Part shown: positions 27,675-37,311 of the stretch, one piece after another
How positions within the stretch are numbered: the stretch's first letter is position 1
Layout: every line of letters starts with the position of its first letter
Assembly (NCBI GenBank): GCA_021740915.1
Contig: JAIOYW010000009.1
Coordinates: 124,001-188,000, forward strand
Reading direction: 5' to 3'
From: Ignavibacteriales bacterium
GTDB taxonomy: Bacteria; Bacteroidota; Ignavibacteria; Ignavibacteriales; Melioribacteraceae
DNA length: 64,000 nt
Notes under the pieces: model-generated
Database searches by the model: none
What the model was told of the DNA's origin: nothing
What the model saw: only the letters and a program-made list of their open reading frames with translations
Translations under genes and position numbers: made by a program

Positions 27675-29790
27675 CCGGTATTTCCTTCCGTACGCTTTTA
27701 TCTGGGCTTTCATGGCACTTTGCGGTAAGGCTTATGCTCAGGAGATAGGTCCATTTGAAATAACTGCGGTGAATTTTTCGGGAAACAACAACATTTCAAC
27801 AGCTTTACTCGAAAATGCTGTCAATACAAAGGAATCCCCAAACTGGGTATCAAAGTTCCTGAATACATTCACTTCCTTCGGCAGCCCGCCCAAGTATATT
27901 GATACAACTCTGATTGCCAATGATTTGGAACTGCTCCGTAATTTTTATTTCGATAACGGGTTCTTTAAAGTAAGAATTGATCCTGAGCTCCAGTATAATT
28001 ATGATGAAAAAACTGTCAGTCTGCACTTCAAAATAAAGGAAAATGAAGCAGCTAAATACAGGAAATTTCAGTTAAAAGGACTTGACCATATTGAGCAGTA
28101 TCTTCAGGGAAAAATTAAGCAGGATTATGCTCCCTATGATAACGACGACCGGTTCAACAGGAACTATGTTGAGAATAAAATTCAGAATATTATCTCTTTC
28201 CTCCGCGATCACGGGTTTATGCTTATTTCCAATCAAAACCCCGATGTTGTGATTGATACTCTACTTAATAAAGTGGACATAACAGTTAATTTTAATGCAG
28301 GCAGACGATTTCGAATAGACAGCGTCAGAGTTTTTAAAAGTGGTATCGGGCAGGATCTTGTTACAGAAGAGCTCATAAAGGATATTGCAGGATTAAAACC
28401 CGGAAATTATTACAGCTATTATGATTCTAAATTGGCGCAGATCAGGCTATACAGAACCGATCTTTTTTCATCAGTAGTAGTTAACGGCGCAATTGCTGAT
28501 ACCAATCTTAATAAAGTACCCATGAATATAAGCGCTGAAGTGGGAATGCTCAATGAGATTTCTCCGGAACTTATATTCAATAATGAAGATAATACACTAA
28601 ATGCTGGTGCCGGGGTCGGCTTTACAAGAAAGAATTTCCTGGGGGATGCCCGGAGGATGACCCTGTCGTTTTCCGGCGCTTTGCAGAATGTTTATGAATT
28701 TATCACAGAGTCCGTTGCAGACTCAAATTTATTCGGTTATATCGATTCAAGATTAGTATTTGACCAGCCCTTTTTATTCGGAAAACCAATTGCCACCAAA
28801 CTTGAAGGATATGGTACATTCCAGAAAAGGAAGTCTGAATACAATGCGTTTATATATGGTTCACAGATCAGTCTTGATTTCGAACTTCCCCGACAGACGT
28901 TTTTTAATTCCTTCCTCGCTTATATCAGGAGTGAACGAACCAACTACGATTATCAGGATAAATACATTACAGAAGGTCTTTCGGAATTTCTTCAGAATCA
29001 GTCCGGACTTACTGTTGCTGAAGCAGATTCGACCGCAAATTATCTTGTTTCTAATAATCTTGTCGCAAAATCAACGAAAGCCACTAACGCAGTTATAGGG
29101 TTCAGACTTGGGAATAATCACACTGATAATCTTGCTTTCCCCACTTCGGGCACAGCTTTGTCAATAAATCTGGAAAGCGGGAATGCACTTGTGAAACTGG
29201 GTAATGTCCTCGGTATTATTGATGCGGATGTACCACAGTATGTTAAATTACTCCTGAATTTCAGCGCTTATCTGCCGGTTTATTCAACACGGAACGCCTC
29301 TCTTGGATTTAAGAGCAAGATCGGAAATATTTTTACGTATGAAGGAGATGAAGCTCTGATCCCGATTAACCAGCGATTTTACGGAGGCGGAAGCAACTCA
29401 ATAAGGGGATGGAAAACCCGTGATCTTGTCCCGGAATTCGATCTTAACAAAGTTTCGCCTGATGATGTTTTTAATGTGATCAAGGGATTGGAACCGGGCG
29501 GATTTTTTATCCTCGAAGTTTCTGTAGAAAGCAGGAATAAACTCACCGATGATATAGGAGTTACCTTTTTTGCTGATGCCGGAAATACCTGGGACAGCTA
29601 CAAAAAAGTGCAGCCGCAGGGGATTGCTATCGCTGCCGGTTTTGGTCTCAGATATTACCTCGATTTTGCTCCCTTCAGACTTGACTTTGGTTTTAAGGTT
29701 TATGACCCGACTGACAGGAGAAGTTTCTTTAAGAAAAAAGTATTCGGAGAAACCCTTGAGTTTCACCTGGGAATAGGGGAAGCTTTCTAA
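27646..29790 (+). CDS. Omp85-superfamily outer membrane protein (BamA/TamA-like)
   Basis: A protein of 714 residues with a signal peptide ending at KAYAQ (about residue 32). The first third contains POTRA-like repeats (EITAVNFSGNNNISTALLENAV, then modules around 110-190 and 205-290). The rest is a beta-barrel with the Omp85 L6-type motif RFYGGGSNSIRGW, DLPVYSTRNA-like strands, and FADAGNTWD near the end. Such proteins insert or translocate other proteins at the outer membrane. Length and POTRA number fit TamA or a BamA paralogue better than canonical BamA with five POTRA domains. Its start lies inside the upstream YkuD-like gene. The exact client is unknown. Confidence 0.85.
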   Translation: MGLKLSYTLNRYFLPYAFIWAFMALCGKAYAQEIGPFEITAVNFSGNNNISTALLENAVNTKESPNWVSKFLNTFTSFGSPPKYIDTTLIANDLELLRNFYFDNGFFKVRIDPELQYNYDEKTVSLHFKIKENEAAKYRKFQLKGLDHIEQYLQGKIKQDYAPYDNDDRFNRNYVENKIQNIISFLRDHGFMLISNQNPDVVIDTLLNKVDITVNFNAGRRFRIDSVRVFKSGIGQDLVTEELIKDIAGLKPGNYYSYYDSKLAQIRLYRTDLFSSVVVNGAIADTNLNKVPMNISAEVGMLNEISPELIFNNEDNTLNAGAGVGFTRKNFLGDARRMTLSFSGALQNVYEFITESVADSNLFGYIDSRLVFDQPFLFGKPIATKLEGYGTFQKRKSEYNAFIYGSQISLDFELPRQTFFNSFLAYIRSERTNYDYQDKYITEGLSEFLQNQSGLTVAEADSTANYLVSNNLVAKSTKATNAVIGFRLGNNHTDNLAFPTSGTALSINLESGNALVKLGNVLGIIDADVPQYVKLLLNFSAYLPVYSTRNASLGFKSKIGNIFTYEGDEALIPINQRFYGGGSNSIRGWKTRDLVPEFDLNKVSPDDVFNVIKGLEPGGFFILEVSVESRNKLTDDIGVTFFADAGNTWDSYKKVQPQGIAIAAGFGLRYYLDFAPFRLDFGFKVYDPTDRRSFFKKKVFGETLEFHLGIGEAF

Positions 29791-29841
29791 AGACTTTTTC
29801 TTTTAGTATATTTAAAGTTTATCAATTATTTTATTACGCAA

Positions 29842-30717
29842 ATGATCTCCAGCATGACCGGATTCGGAAGGGGCATAAGTAACACTGAAACCTTCAGCCT
29901 CGAAGCCGAAATTAAAAGTTTCAACAGCCGCTATCTCGATCTGTCAATAAAACTGCCGAAAGAATTATCCGATAAGGAATTTGAAATCAGAGAGCTTGTC
30001 AGGAAAAAAATTCGGAGAGGTAAAGTCTCAGTTTTTATTCAGATCAAAGCCGAGAGTTCCGGCAATACCGGATTTAATCTTGACCAGAAAAAAGTGGAAG
30101 GCATCGTTCAGGCGCTTGGCGATATAAAAAAATATGCCGGACTTCAGGATGCTGTAACCCTCAGACACATTCTCGAACTCAAAGAATTTTTGTTTGAGGA
30201 GTCATTTGAGGATAAAGATAAAATATTTGAAAATTGCATTAAAGCTGTAAATGCTGCTATTGACGATCTGAACTCAATGAGAAAAAAAGAAGGTGCAGAG
30301 CTTGAGAATGATCTTTTGCTCAGGCTTTCAGTGATTGAAAACTCAATTAACCGCGCTGAGGAACTGGGCCGTAAACCTGTTGAAGATTATTTTGCCCGTC
30401 TTATTGAAAAAGCAAAACAGCTTGTTGCCGGAATCACCGAATATGGGGACAGGCTCGAAGCTGAACTTGCACTTCTTGCAGAAAGGTACGATGTAACAGA
30501 AGAGAATGTCCGAATGCGGAGTCATATTAAAATGTTCCGTGATGTGCTTCAGAATGATGATGAAAGCGGCAGAAAACTGAATTTTATCTGCCAGGAAATG
30601 AACCGGGAAGCGAATACTATCAACAGTAAGTCAGTTTCCACTGAATTATCGGGGATAGGTATTACAATAAAAGAAGAACTCGAAAAAATCCGCGAACAAG
30701 TACAGAACATAGAGTAG
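29842..30717 (+). CDS. yicC: YicC family endoribonuclease-like protein
   Basis: Cytosolic protein of 291 residues, opening with the YicC signature MISSMTGFGRG and SLEAEIKSFNSRYLDLSIKLP. It ends with the conserved block GRKLNFICQEMNREANTINSK followed by KEELEKIREQVQNIE. Members have been linked to RNA cleavage and turnover and to stationary-phase survival. The stop overlaps the GTG start of gmk by one base. The yicC-gmk-rpoZ order is common across bacteria, which supports both identity and co-transcription. Confidence 0.93.
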   Translation: MISSMTGFGRGISNTETFSLEAEIKSFNSRYLDLSIKLPKELSDKEFEIRELVRKKIRRGKVSVFIQIKAESSGNTGFNLDQKKVEGIVQALGDIKKYAGLQDAVTLRHILELKEFLFEESFEDKDKIFENCIKAVNAAIDDLNSMRKKEGAELENDLLLRLSVIENSINRAEELGRKPVEDYFARLIEKAKQLVAGITEYGDRLEAELALLAERYDVTEENVRMRSHIKMFRDVLQNDDESGRKLNFICQEMNREANTINSKSVSTELSGIGITIKEELEKIREQVQNIE

Positions 30718-31292
30718 TGAAAGGTAAATTAATCGTATTTTCAGCGCCGAGCGGTTCAGGAAAAACAACCGTAATGAAAAAAATTCTGAAACAGTTTCCT
30801 GATCTCGTATTTTCTATAAGCGCAACAACAAGGAAAAAGCGTCCGGCAGAAACCGAGGCGAAGGATTATTTTTTTCTTTCAGAAGATGAGTTTACAGAAA
30901 AAATTAAAAATGATCTCTTCGTTGAATGGGAAAAGTTTTACGGGTACTATTACGGAACTCTTAAAAGTTTTGTTGATGACAACATTTCTTCCGGTAAAAA
31001 TGTTATTTTTGAAGTTGACGTAAAAGGTGCAATAAGCATTAAACAGAATTACCCTGAGGCGAATCTTATTTATCTCCTGCCTCCGAGTATTGAAGAATTA
31101 CGCAACAGGCTGATTGCCCGGAAAACTGAAACTGATGAGGATTTAAGGAAAAGAATTGAACGTGCCGAGCTCGAACTTAGTTATAAGGACAGGTTCGATT
31201 TTGTGGTATTAAACGATAAGCTTGAAAAAGCTATAAACGAAGTTTGTGAAATAGTTGAAAAAATAATAAAAGGAGATAACCATGCAGCTTAA
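30717..31292 (+). CDS. gmk: Guanylate kinase
   Basis: Phosphorylates GMP to GDP with ATP. The 191 residues start with GTG at 30717, directly in the P-loop strand KLIVFSAPSGSGKTTVM (residues 10-18 form the P-loop). GMP-binding features are seen in FSISATTRKKRP, YFFLSEDEF and FVEWEKFYGYYYGT. The lid region RLIARKTETDEDLRKRI and a C-terminal helix complete the fold. It shares one base with the yicC stop and overlaps rpoZ by 11 bases, so coupling within the operon is strong. No odd features were seen. Confidence 0.97.
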   Translation: MKGKLIVFSAPSGSGKTTVMKKILKQFPDLVFSISATTRKKRPAETEAKDYFFLSEDEFTEKIKNDLFVEWEKFYGYYYGTLKSFVDDNISSGKNVIFEVDVKGAISIKQNYPEANLIYLLPPSIEELRNRLIARKTETDEDLRKRIERAELELSYKDRFDFVVLNDKLEKAINEVCEIVEKIIKGDNHAA

Positions 31293-31581
31293 ACCGGTTG
31301 ATCTGAAAACGATGGAAAAAAACGTCAAAAACACCTATGAAGGCGTTATTGTCGCTTCGAGACGTGCCAGACAGATTAATGACGACGTCCGTAAAGATTT
31401 TTCAGAAAGATTAAAAGAGATTGCCCCGACAACAGAGGATGATGTTGAGGAGAAGGAAAACCCGGAACAGTTGAAACTTTCTCTTGAATTTGAAAAAAAG
31501 CCGAAACCCCATCTTGTTGCGCTTAAAGAAATGATGGATGGCAAAATTGAATTCAGGTACAAAGATACTGAAGTAAAATAA
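31282..31581 (+). CDS. rpoZ: DNA-directed RNA polymerase omega subunit
   Basis: A protein of 99 residues that stabilises the RNA polymerase beta' subunit. The RpoK/omega core is visible as NTYEGVIVASRRARQIND, with the conserved ARRAR-like arginines. A charged linker and a C-terminal extension, ALKEMMDGKIEFRYKD, follow as in Bacteroidota and Chlorobi homologues. It overlaps gmk by 11 bases and is followed 16 bases later by a rho-independent terminator. Its place after gmk is a classic bacterial order. Confidence 0.92.
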   Translation: MQLKPVDLKTMEKNVKNTYEGVIVASRRARQINDDVRKDFSERLKEIAPTTEDDVEEKENPEQLKLSLEFEKKPKPHLVALKEMMDGKIEFRYKDTEVK

Positions 31582-31596
31582 ATTTTATTTTTACTG

Positions 31597-31631
31597 AAAA
31601 GCTGCCTGTATGCCGGGCAGCTTTTTTATTT
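31597..31631 (+). terminator. Rho-independent terminator after rpoZ
   Basis: Ten-base stem AAAAGCTGCC (31597-31606) with GGCAGCTTTT (31616-31625), followed by further T residues. It ends the yicC-gmk-rpoZ operon. Confidence 0.88.
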
Positions 31632-32046
31632 TTAAACCGCAGGCAGTGGAGAATTGCAATCCGACATATGTCGTTACTGATATATTGAAGCTGATATCAC
31701 TCGTAAAATTCAAGAATTCGCAATATTATTTCATCATAGCATAATGCTCTGATTGCTCTTCGCATGCAGATATTTTAATTATTGAATTAGTAATCTTTCC
31801 GTGTGTTTTATTCTTCTGACGCAGATACAAGGATGCAGCACAATTTAGGTTCCATAGAAACCCGGGGATTTACTATTAAAAATCGCCCGATTTTATGCAG
31901 TGAATAATAAGGGGTATTTTTACTTTTACAATAAATAAATATTTTTATTTTTTCTTCCTGACGACTTAAGTAAATTTAGTGTTTCGGATAACGGATAATA
32001 ATCATTTCTCTTCATTGGGCATGACATTAAACAGACAGGTGATACC
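31632..32046. other. Intergenic region between rpoZ and coaBC
   Basis: About 415 AT-rich bases with no recognised gene, RNA or repeat. The coaBC promoter should lie here. Confidence 0.5.
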
Positions 32047-33255
32047 TTGATAGATAATTTTGCGGGCAAAAAAATTCTTCTGGGAATAACAGGGGGAATA
32101 GCAGCATATAAATCCGCTTTGCTGGTCAGAGAATTTGTTAAGAGAGGAGCATCCGTAAAAGTTGTGATGACACCTTCTGCCATAGAATTTATTACCCCGC
32201 TGACACTTTCTGCATTGAGCGGCAACCCGGTTATTATAAATACATTTCCTTCGGGCGACGGGCAAACCGAATTCAAAGCAACATGGCATATTGAACTTGC
32301 TCTCTGGGCAGATATTATGATCATCGCTCCTGCGACGGTTAATACTATTGCAAAACTAAGAGCCGGTATCTGTGACAATGCTCTGCTGACTCTCGCTGCC
32401 GCACTGCGTTCACCACTGCTTATTGCACCTGCTGCCGACCTTGATATGTATTCCAAACCGCAAAACAACGAAAACATTCAATATCTCGAAAGTATTGGGA
32501 CTTATATTGTACAGGCAGAATCAGGAGAACTTGCAAGCGGACTTTCTGGAAAGGGCAGGATGGCTGATATCGGAAAAATAACAGATGCCGCTGAAACACT
32601 CCTGCTTGGGTACAATAACGACCTTAAGGGCAGAAAAATATTAGTTACAGCAGGTCCCACCTATGAAGATATCGATCCTGTGAGGTTTATTGGCAACCGT
32701 TCTTCCGGTAAAATGGGGTTTGCCATTGCAAGAGCAGCATGGTTAAGAGGAGCAGAAGTAAGTCTTATTTCCGGACCGGTCAATCTCAATATTTATCCCG
32801 AAATACAGATAACGCAGGTACGTTCCGCCCTTCAGATGAAAACGGAAGTTGAAAAACAATTTATTACGAACGATGCACTTATTATGTCTGCCGCTGTTGC
32901 AGATTACCGACCTGTTGATTATAAATCAAAAAAAATTAAAAAGGAAGATGGGCTGGAGAATATAAGGATTGAAAAAACAGCCGACATTCTCACCAATTTA
33001 CAGAAGACAAAAAAGCAGATGGTCATCGGGTTCGCACTTGAAACCGATAATGAGAAAAAAAATGCCCTGAAGAAACTTAAATCGAAAGGAACTGATTATA
33101 TTGTTATGAATTCTCTCCGCAATAAAGGTGCGGCTTTTGAGAATGAGACAAATGTTGTGACTGTATTTGATGAAAAAGGGGTTCTTCTGGAGACAGAAAT
33201 TGAATCCAAGTTTTCGATCGCTCATAAAATTCTTGACCTGCTGAAGGAAAATTAA
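32047..33255 (+). CDS. coaBC: Bifunctional phosphopantothenoylcysteine decarboxylase / phosphopantothenate-cysteine ligase
   Basis: Coenzyme A synthesis enzyme of 402 residues. It couples cysteine to phosphopantothenate (CoaB half) and decarboxylates the product (CoaC half). The N-terminal flavoprotein half has KKILLGITGGIAAYKS, catalytic H81 in TWHIELALWAD, and APATVNTIAKLRAGICDN. The usual PAMN motif reads PAADLDMY, related to the PAMDLDMY form common in Bacteroidota. The ligase half starts near residue 190 with KILVTAGPTYEDIDPVRF and contains NRSSGKMG and AAVADYRP. The start is TTG at 32047; no in-frame ATG fits the fold. The stop overlaps the next start by one base. Confidence 0.95.
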   Translation: MIDNFAGKKILLGITGGIAAYKSALLVREFVKRGASVKVVMTPSAIEFITPLTLSALSGNPVIINTFPSGDGQTEFKATWHIELALWADIMIIAPATVNTIAKLRAGICDNALLTLAAALRSPLLIAPAADLDMYSKPQNNENIQYLESIGTYIVQAESGELASGLSGKGRMADIGKITDAAETLLLGYNNDLKGRKILVTAGPTYEDIDPVRFIGNRSSGKMGFAIARAAWLRGAEVSLISGPVNLNIYPEIQITQVRSALQMKTEVEKQFITNDALIMSAAVADYRPVDYKSKKIKKEDGLENIRIEKTADILTNLQKTKKQMVIGFALETDNEKKNALKKLKSKGTDYIVMNSLRNKGAAFENETNVVTVFDEKGVLLETEIESKFSIAHKILDLLKEN

Positions 33256-34118
33256 TGACAACAAAAAAAGAAATAATTGAAAGCCTTAAAATCCAGAGAG
33301 AAATTTTCGGCGATCTTTTATATAGCAGAATAGATATACCGGAATCGTTCCCGGAAGAAGAAAAGATTTTGGAGCCACCGGTGAAAAAGCCGGAAGGATA
33401 CATTTCAAAACCAGCGCCGGAAATAAAAGAAGCCGGTATGACATACGACCTGAATCTGGGCAAATTTGTTGAAAAAACAGAAAAAAAGCCGGCTATAGAG
33501 AATAATACAACACCGGTAAAACCTGCAATTCCTCCTATAGATGCCGCCTGGCAGAAAACAAATGATATGGATTCACTCAGACTTGCTATACAGGATTGCC
33601 AGCTTTGCAGACTTGGAGCTACCAGGAATAAATTTGTGTTTGGTACCGGTTCGCATACAACTGATATTATGGTGATCGGGGAAGGACCGGGAGCAGACGA
33701 GGACAGATTAGGTGAGCCATTTGTAGGCAGAGCCGGGCAGCTTCTGAATGATATTCTCGCAGCTATTAAATTCCCGCGTGAATCGGTCTATATTGCAAAT
33801 ATTGTCAAATGTCGTCCTCCTGCAAACCGCAACCCGCTGCCTGATGAGGTAAGTACCTGCATTCCATTCCTGCATAAACAAATTGAGATAATAAAACCGA
33901 AAGTGATACTTTGTCTTGGTCTCGTTGCAGCAAATTCGCTTCTTAACGACAATACAAACCTGACAAAAATGCGCGGGAAAGTATTCGAATTCGGCTCTGC
34001 CAAGGTAATGGTGACCTATCATCCGGCTGCTTTGCTGCGCAATCCTAATTGGAAAAAATTCACCTGGGAAGATGTACAGGCTTTCAGGAAACTATACGAT
34101 AATATTATGGGCAGCTAA
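33255..34118 (+). CDS. Family 4 uracil-DNA glycosylase (iron-sulfur)
   Basis: Removes uracil from DNA as the first step of base excision repair. Of 287 residues, the first 105 form a low-complexity, Pro/Glu/Lys-rich extension. The catalytic domain has all four cluster cysteines, C115, C118, C186 and C202, as in 4Fe-4S family 4 enzymes. Motif A is GEGPGADEDRLGEPFVG (142-158), with KCRPPANRNP in the middle and the C-terminal motif TYHPAALLRNP. It follows coaBC with a one-base overlap (TAATG) and precedes dnaB by one base, placing it in a coaBC-udg-dnaB operon. Confidence 0.93.
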   Translation: MTTKKEIIESLKIQREIFGDLLYSRIDIPESFPEEEKILEPPVKKPEGYISKPAPEIKEAGMTYDLNLGKFVEKTEKKPAIENNTTPVKPAIPPIDAAWQKTNDMDSLRLAIQDCQLCRLGATRNKFVFGTGSHTTDIMVIGEGPGADEDRLGEPFVGRAGQLLNDILAAIKFPRESVYIANIVKCRPPANRNPLPDEVSTCIPFLHKQIEIIKPKVILCLGLVAANSLLNDNTNLTKMRGKVFEFGSAKVMVTYHPAALLRNPNWKKFTWEDVQAFRKLYDNIMGS

Positions 34119-34119
34119 A

Positions 34120-35547
34120 ATGAATAATATGAACGTTGATATGAATAAATTACTTTCAGAAAGCAGGAAGATGCCTGCGAATCTTGAAGTTGAGATGAAA
34201 GTTATTGGGGCGATGCTTCTGAATAAAGCCGCCATAGAAAAATCTTCTGAAATTCTGACTCCCGAATGTTTTTTTGATGAAAAGAACAAACTGATATTTG
34301 AAGCGATAAGAAGTCTTGTCAATAAAATGATCCCCGTTGACACGGTCTCGATTTACGAAGAATTGAAAAACCGGGGACAGATTTCTGCGGTCGGCGCTGG
34401 TTATCTGGCGCAGCTTTCACGCGATATCTCTTCGGCTGCAACAGTTGAATATCATTCACGATTAATCCTTGAAAAGTGGACACTGCGTAAATTGATAGAG
34501 ACTTCTCTGCAGATTGCAGGCGCTGCCTACGAGGACAGAGGCGATGTTTTCCAATTGCTTGATGAAGCCGAAAAGAACATTTTCGAGATCACAAAAGGTA
34601 CAAGCAGCAACACAGTCCGGACGATGAAAGAAGTTGTAAATGAGACTATCGAATTGATAGAAGCTGTTCATTCCAACAAAATCACAAATGTCGGAGTTTC
34701 ATCGGGATTTGTCAAACTCGATGAAATGCTTGGCGGTTTCAGGAAATCCGATCTTATAATTGTCGCAGCCCGCCCTGCAATGGGTAAAACCGGTTTTGCC
34801 CTTTCCTGTCTGAGGAATATTGCAGTCGCTTCTAAAGAACCGGTTGCGTTTTTCAGCCTTGAAATGGATGCCACCCAGCTTGTTACACGACTCATTTCAG
34901 CAGAGTCCAGAATTGATGCACACATGATACGTACCGGAAAATTTAAAGCAGAGGAAGGTTCGAGAATAAGTAAAACTGTGCACCGGCTCAGCGATGCTCC
35001 CGCATTTATTGACGACAGCGCCGCTCAGACTATTCTTCAGATACGCGCAAAAGCCCGCAGACTTGTCGCTGAACACGACGTGAGGGCAATCTTTATTGAT
35101 TACCTCCAGCTTATTGAATCTGATTCGAGAACTGAAAATCGTGAACGTGAAATATCGAACATATCACGTTCTCTCAAAGCGCTTGCAAAGGAATTAAAAA
35201 TACCTGTAATTGCGCTCTCGCAGCTAAACCGTGCAGTGGAATCAACAGGTGATAAAAAGCCGATGCTTTCACATCTCAGGGAATCCGGATCAATAGAACA
35301 GGATGCTGACGTTGTCTGTTTCCTGTACAGACCTGAGTATTATAAAATAATGATCGATCCCGAAACTAATGAATCAAATGAAGGTATCGCAACTGTTATT
35401 ATAGCGAAGCACAGGAACGGACCTGTCGGCGAAGTAAGGCTACGGTTTTTCAAAGAATATGCGAAATTTGAAAATCTCGATCTTTCCTTCGATAACCTGC
35501 CGATTCCGGGAAATAAAAAATCACAAGACGGAGATTACACATTTTGA
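34120..35547 (+). CDS. dnaB: Replicative DNA helicase DnaB
   Basis: Hexameric 5'-3' helicase of the replication fork. The ATG at 34120 is preferred over an upstream in-frame ATG that would overlap the glycosylase gene by 47 bases; this gives 475 residues, a normal length. The N-terminal domain begins with NLEVEMKVIGAMLLN, the form seen in Bacteroidota DnaB. The RecA-like domain has Walker A ARPAMGKTG, FFSLEMDATQL, Walker B IFIDYLQLI, ALSQLNRAVE and LRESGSIEQDADVV. No intein is present. Its stop overlaps the TTG start of the next gene. Confidence 0.97.
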   Translation: MNNMNVDMNKLLSESRKMPANLEVEMKVIGAMLLNKAAIEKSSEILTPECFFDEKNKLIFEAIRSLVNKMIPVDTVSIYEELKNRGQISAVGAGYLAQLSRDISSAATVEYHSRLILEKWTLRKLIETSLQIAGAAYEDRGDVFQLLDEAEKNIFEITKGTSSNTVRTMKEVVNETIELIEAVHSNKITNVGVSSGFVKLDEMLGGFRKSDLIIVAARPAMGKTGFALSCLRNIAVASKEPVAFFSLEMDATQLVTRLISAESRIDAHMIRTGKFKAEEGSRISKTVHRLSDAPAFIDDSAAQTILQIRAKARRLVAEHDVRAIFIDYLQLIESDSRTENREREISNISRSLKALAKELKIPVIALSQLNRAVESTGDKKPMLSHLRESGSIEQDADVVCFLYRPEYYKIMIDPETNESNEGIATVIIAKHRNGPVGEVRLRFFKEYAKFENLDLSFDNLPIPGNKKSQDGDYTF

Positions 35548-36296
35548 GAACTCTTTTTTCATTTGTTTTATTTTTTCTGGCGCTCACAGCCTCTTCTTTC
35601 GGCGCGGGACCTGATTCTCTTCTTTTTTCCTCTCTTACAGAGCAGGCTATCCGTAACGGATGGGCTGAATTAACTTCGCAGGAGATTTTCTACAGAACAG
35701 TCAGATATCTTGAAGATTATTCTTCTGTATCTTATAAGGCAGATGGAGAAAGTATATCCACAGATAAAATTAACCTCAACCAGCCGAACAAATACACGCA
35801 GATATCCTATTCTCTTGCATTTACAAAGGCTGTTCACAGCGGTAATCTTTCCGAAAAGAATTTCCATAAAAATTATCTTTTTGCTGCAAGAGGGAGTTCG
35901 GGCGAGGATTCTCAGTTGCTTGAATTTAAGGGCTATCAGGACTGGTTTGCTTTTCTGCAGCAGTCAGGTTTTATATTCGGCGTATTAAAAGGCGCTGATC
36001 CGAGGGGTGATTCTTTAAAGACAGCAGACAACGGGATACTCGATGCAACAATTATGGCGCCGTCTGAGATAGCTGAAAACAGCCTGCGCTTTTCGAATGG
36101 GGATATAATCCTTTTTATCAAAGATAATATGCCCGAATATTCCGGCGTTATTATGCTGGATTCAAACAATCAGCCTCATATTATTCATTATCCTTACTCC
36201 GGCAGGGGAGCTGTGCGATCAAAAGAAACACTTTCTGAGTTCGTAAGGAAGAAAGGAATATACGAGGGAATAAAAATTTACAAGGTTAAGGGATAA
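35544..36296 (+). CDS. Secreted protein with a DUF1460/NlpC-P60-like C-terminal part, uncertain
   Basis: A protein of 250 residues starting with TTG at 35544, overlapping the dnaB stop (TTGA). It has a signal peptide (LFSFVLFFLALTASSFG). The C-terminal part, SNGDIILFIKDNMPEYSGVIML, then PHIIHYPYSGRGAV and a final strand, resembles the His-bearing half of DUF1460 or NlpC/P60-like papain-fold hydrolases. No cysteine occurs where the nucleophile would be; the mature protein appears to lack Cys altogether. It may be an inactive, peptidoglycan-binding relative. The family assignment is tentative. The tight link to dnaB suggests co-transcription but not shared function. Confidence 0.5.
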   Translation: MRTLFSFVLFFLALTASSFGAGPDSLLFSSLTEQAIRNGWAELTSQEIFYRTVRYLEDYSSVSYKADGESISTDKINLNQPNKYTQISYSLAFTKAVHSGNLSEKNFHKNYLFAARGSSGEDSQLLEFKGYQDWFAFLQQSGFIFGVLKGADPRGDSLKTADNGILDATIMAPSEIAENSLRFSNGDIILFIKDNMPEYSGVIMLDSNNQPHIIHYPYSGRGAVRSKETLSEFVRKKGIYEGIKIYKVKG

Positions 36297-36307
36297 ATAT
36301 TTTCAGG

Positions 36308-37231
36308 TCATTTCAGGTTTTTTAATACCCGCAAAGCTCGCAGAGTATTCCAGCGGCTTGGTTTTCCAGATTGCTCCATCAAAAAGTGCGTCTGTCCGGG
36401 ATGAGCAGAACTCAAATTCCAGGTTCCGGCTTTGTTCTGCTTTCGTTCCAGAATTTCGAGCGCCGGGTTCATCCTGAAATCGTAAGCTCGACCGGAGTAC
36501 TGAAAATAATCCAGCGCACGGAGAATATCATATTTCCATCGGCAGGGATAATGAAGTTTCAGAAATGCATCGCTGATAATTTTTCCGGTACGGTCAGATA
36601 AATATAATCTGTGAATCAGTAAAAATTCCTCAGCGCTTTCAATAGCTTTTTGTATTTCAGTCCTGCGATATCCGAAGCCGGCTTTCAAAAATTCAGTAAG
36701 CCCTTCGAGAACCGAAATTGTGGAATGTAAAGAACTGTGTTTTGCGCCGCATCTTGTTGTTCTGCAATTGAATCCGCCATCGGGCATTATTTCTTTCAAA
36801 AGACTATCCACGACTGAGTGCAGGCTTTTCTCTTCAGTTTTGAAGTACGAGGCATAATTGAGGAACATTCCGTTTACACAGACATCACTATAATCGGATG
36901 TAGAAGGGCCCAGCCTAATACCGCCATCGTTCGATTTGTCATTTTTAAGAGTGAGAGCGATAGTCTGCCGGATAACAGAATTATCTCTGCCGGGATTCAG
37001 GCAGCGTAAATCGAGCAGGGTGTAATGTGTTGAAATCCATTTCGGCTGATAAAATCTTTCGCCCCAGTGCCCGTTTGGATTTCTTGCTGATAAAAATTGC
37101 CTGCCCCAGCCTTCTTCTTCTATCCTGAGTTGTATATCACTTCTATCTTCTCCCAGAAGATCGCGGTGAACCTGATACTGAATAGCAACATCGCCTTCAA
37201 GGAGCCAATGGATAATCTGTTTTTCGGTCAA
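36308..37231 (-). CDS. Alpha/alpha-toroid (prenyltransferase/squalene-cyclase-like) protein
   Basis: A protein of 307 residues built of helical repeats with the QW-like pattern of terpenoid cyclases and prenyltransferases: NGHWGERFYQPKWISTHYTLL, NDGGIRLG, PDGGFNCRTTRCGAKHSSLHSTISVLEGL, and a C-terminal TWNLSSAHPGQTHF. The DxDD motif of squalene-hopene cyclase is not evident, so a cyclase role is doubtful. Close homologues are often labelled squalene cyclase or even nitrogen fixation protein without evidence. It has no signal peptide. It lies convergent with the operon ending at 36296; the next minus gene upstream starts about 80 bases away. Confidence 0.65.
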   Translation of the reverse strand: MTEKQIIHWLLEGDVAIQYQVHRDLLGEDRSDIQLRIEEEGWGRQFLSARNPNGHWGERFYQPKWISTHYTLLDLRCLNPGRDNSVIRQTIALTLKNDKSNDGGIRLGPSTSDYSDVCVNGMFLNYASYFKTEEKSLHSVVDSLLKEIMPDGGFNCRTTRCGAKHSSLHSTISVLEGLTEFLKAGFGYRRTEIQKAIESAEEFLLIHRLYLSDRTGKIISDAFLKLHYPCRWKYDILRALDYFQYSGRAYDFRMNPALEILERKQNKAGTWNLSSAHPGQTHFLMEQSGKPSRWNTLRALRVLKNLK

Positions 37232-37311
37232 ATTACATCCTGTTTGCTATTTACTAATCATCCTGTTGATCTATGGTAAAAATCAAGAGTCTTATTTACA
37301 ATAATGTCAAT

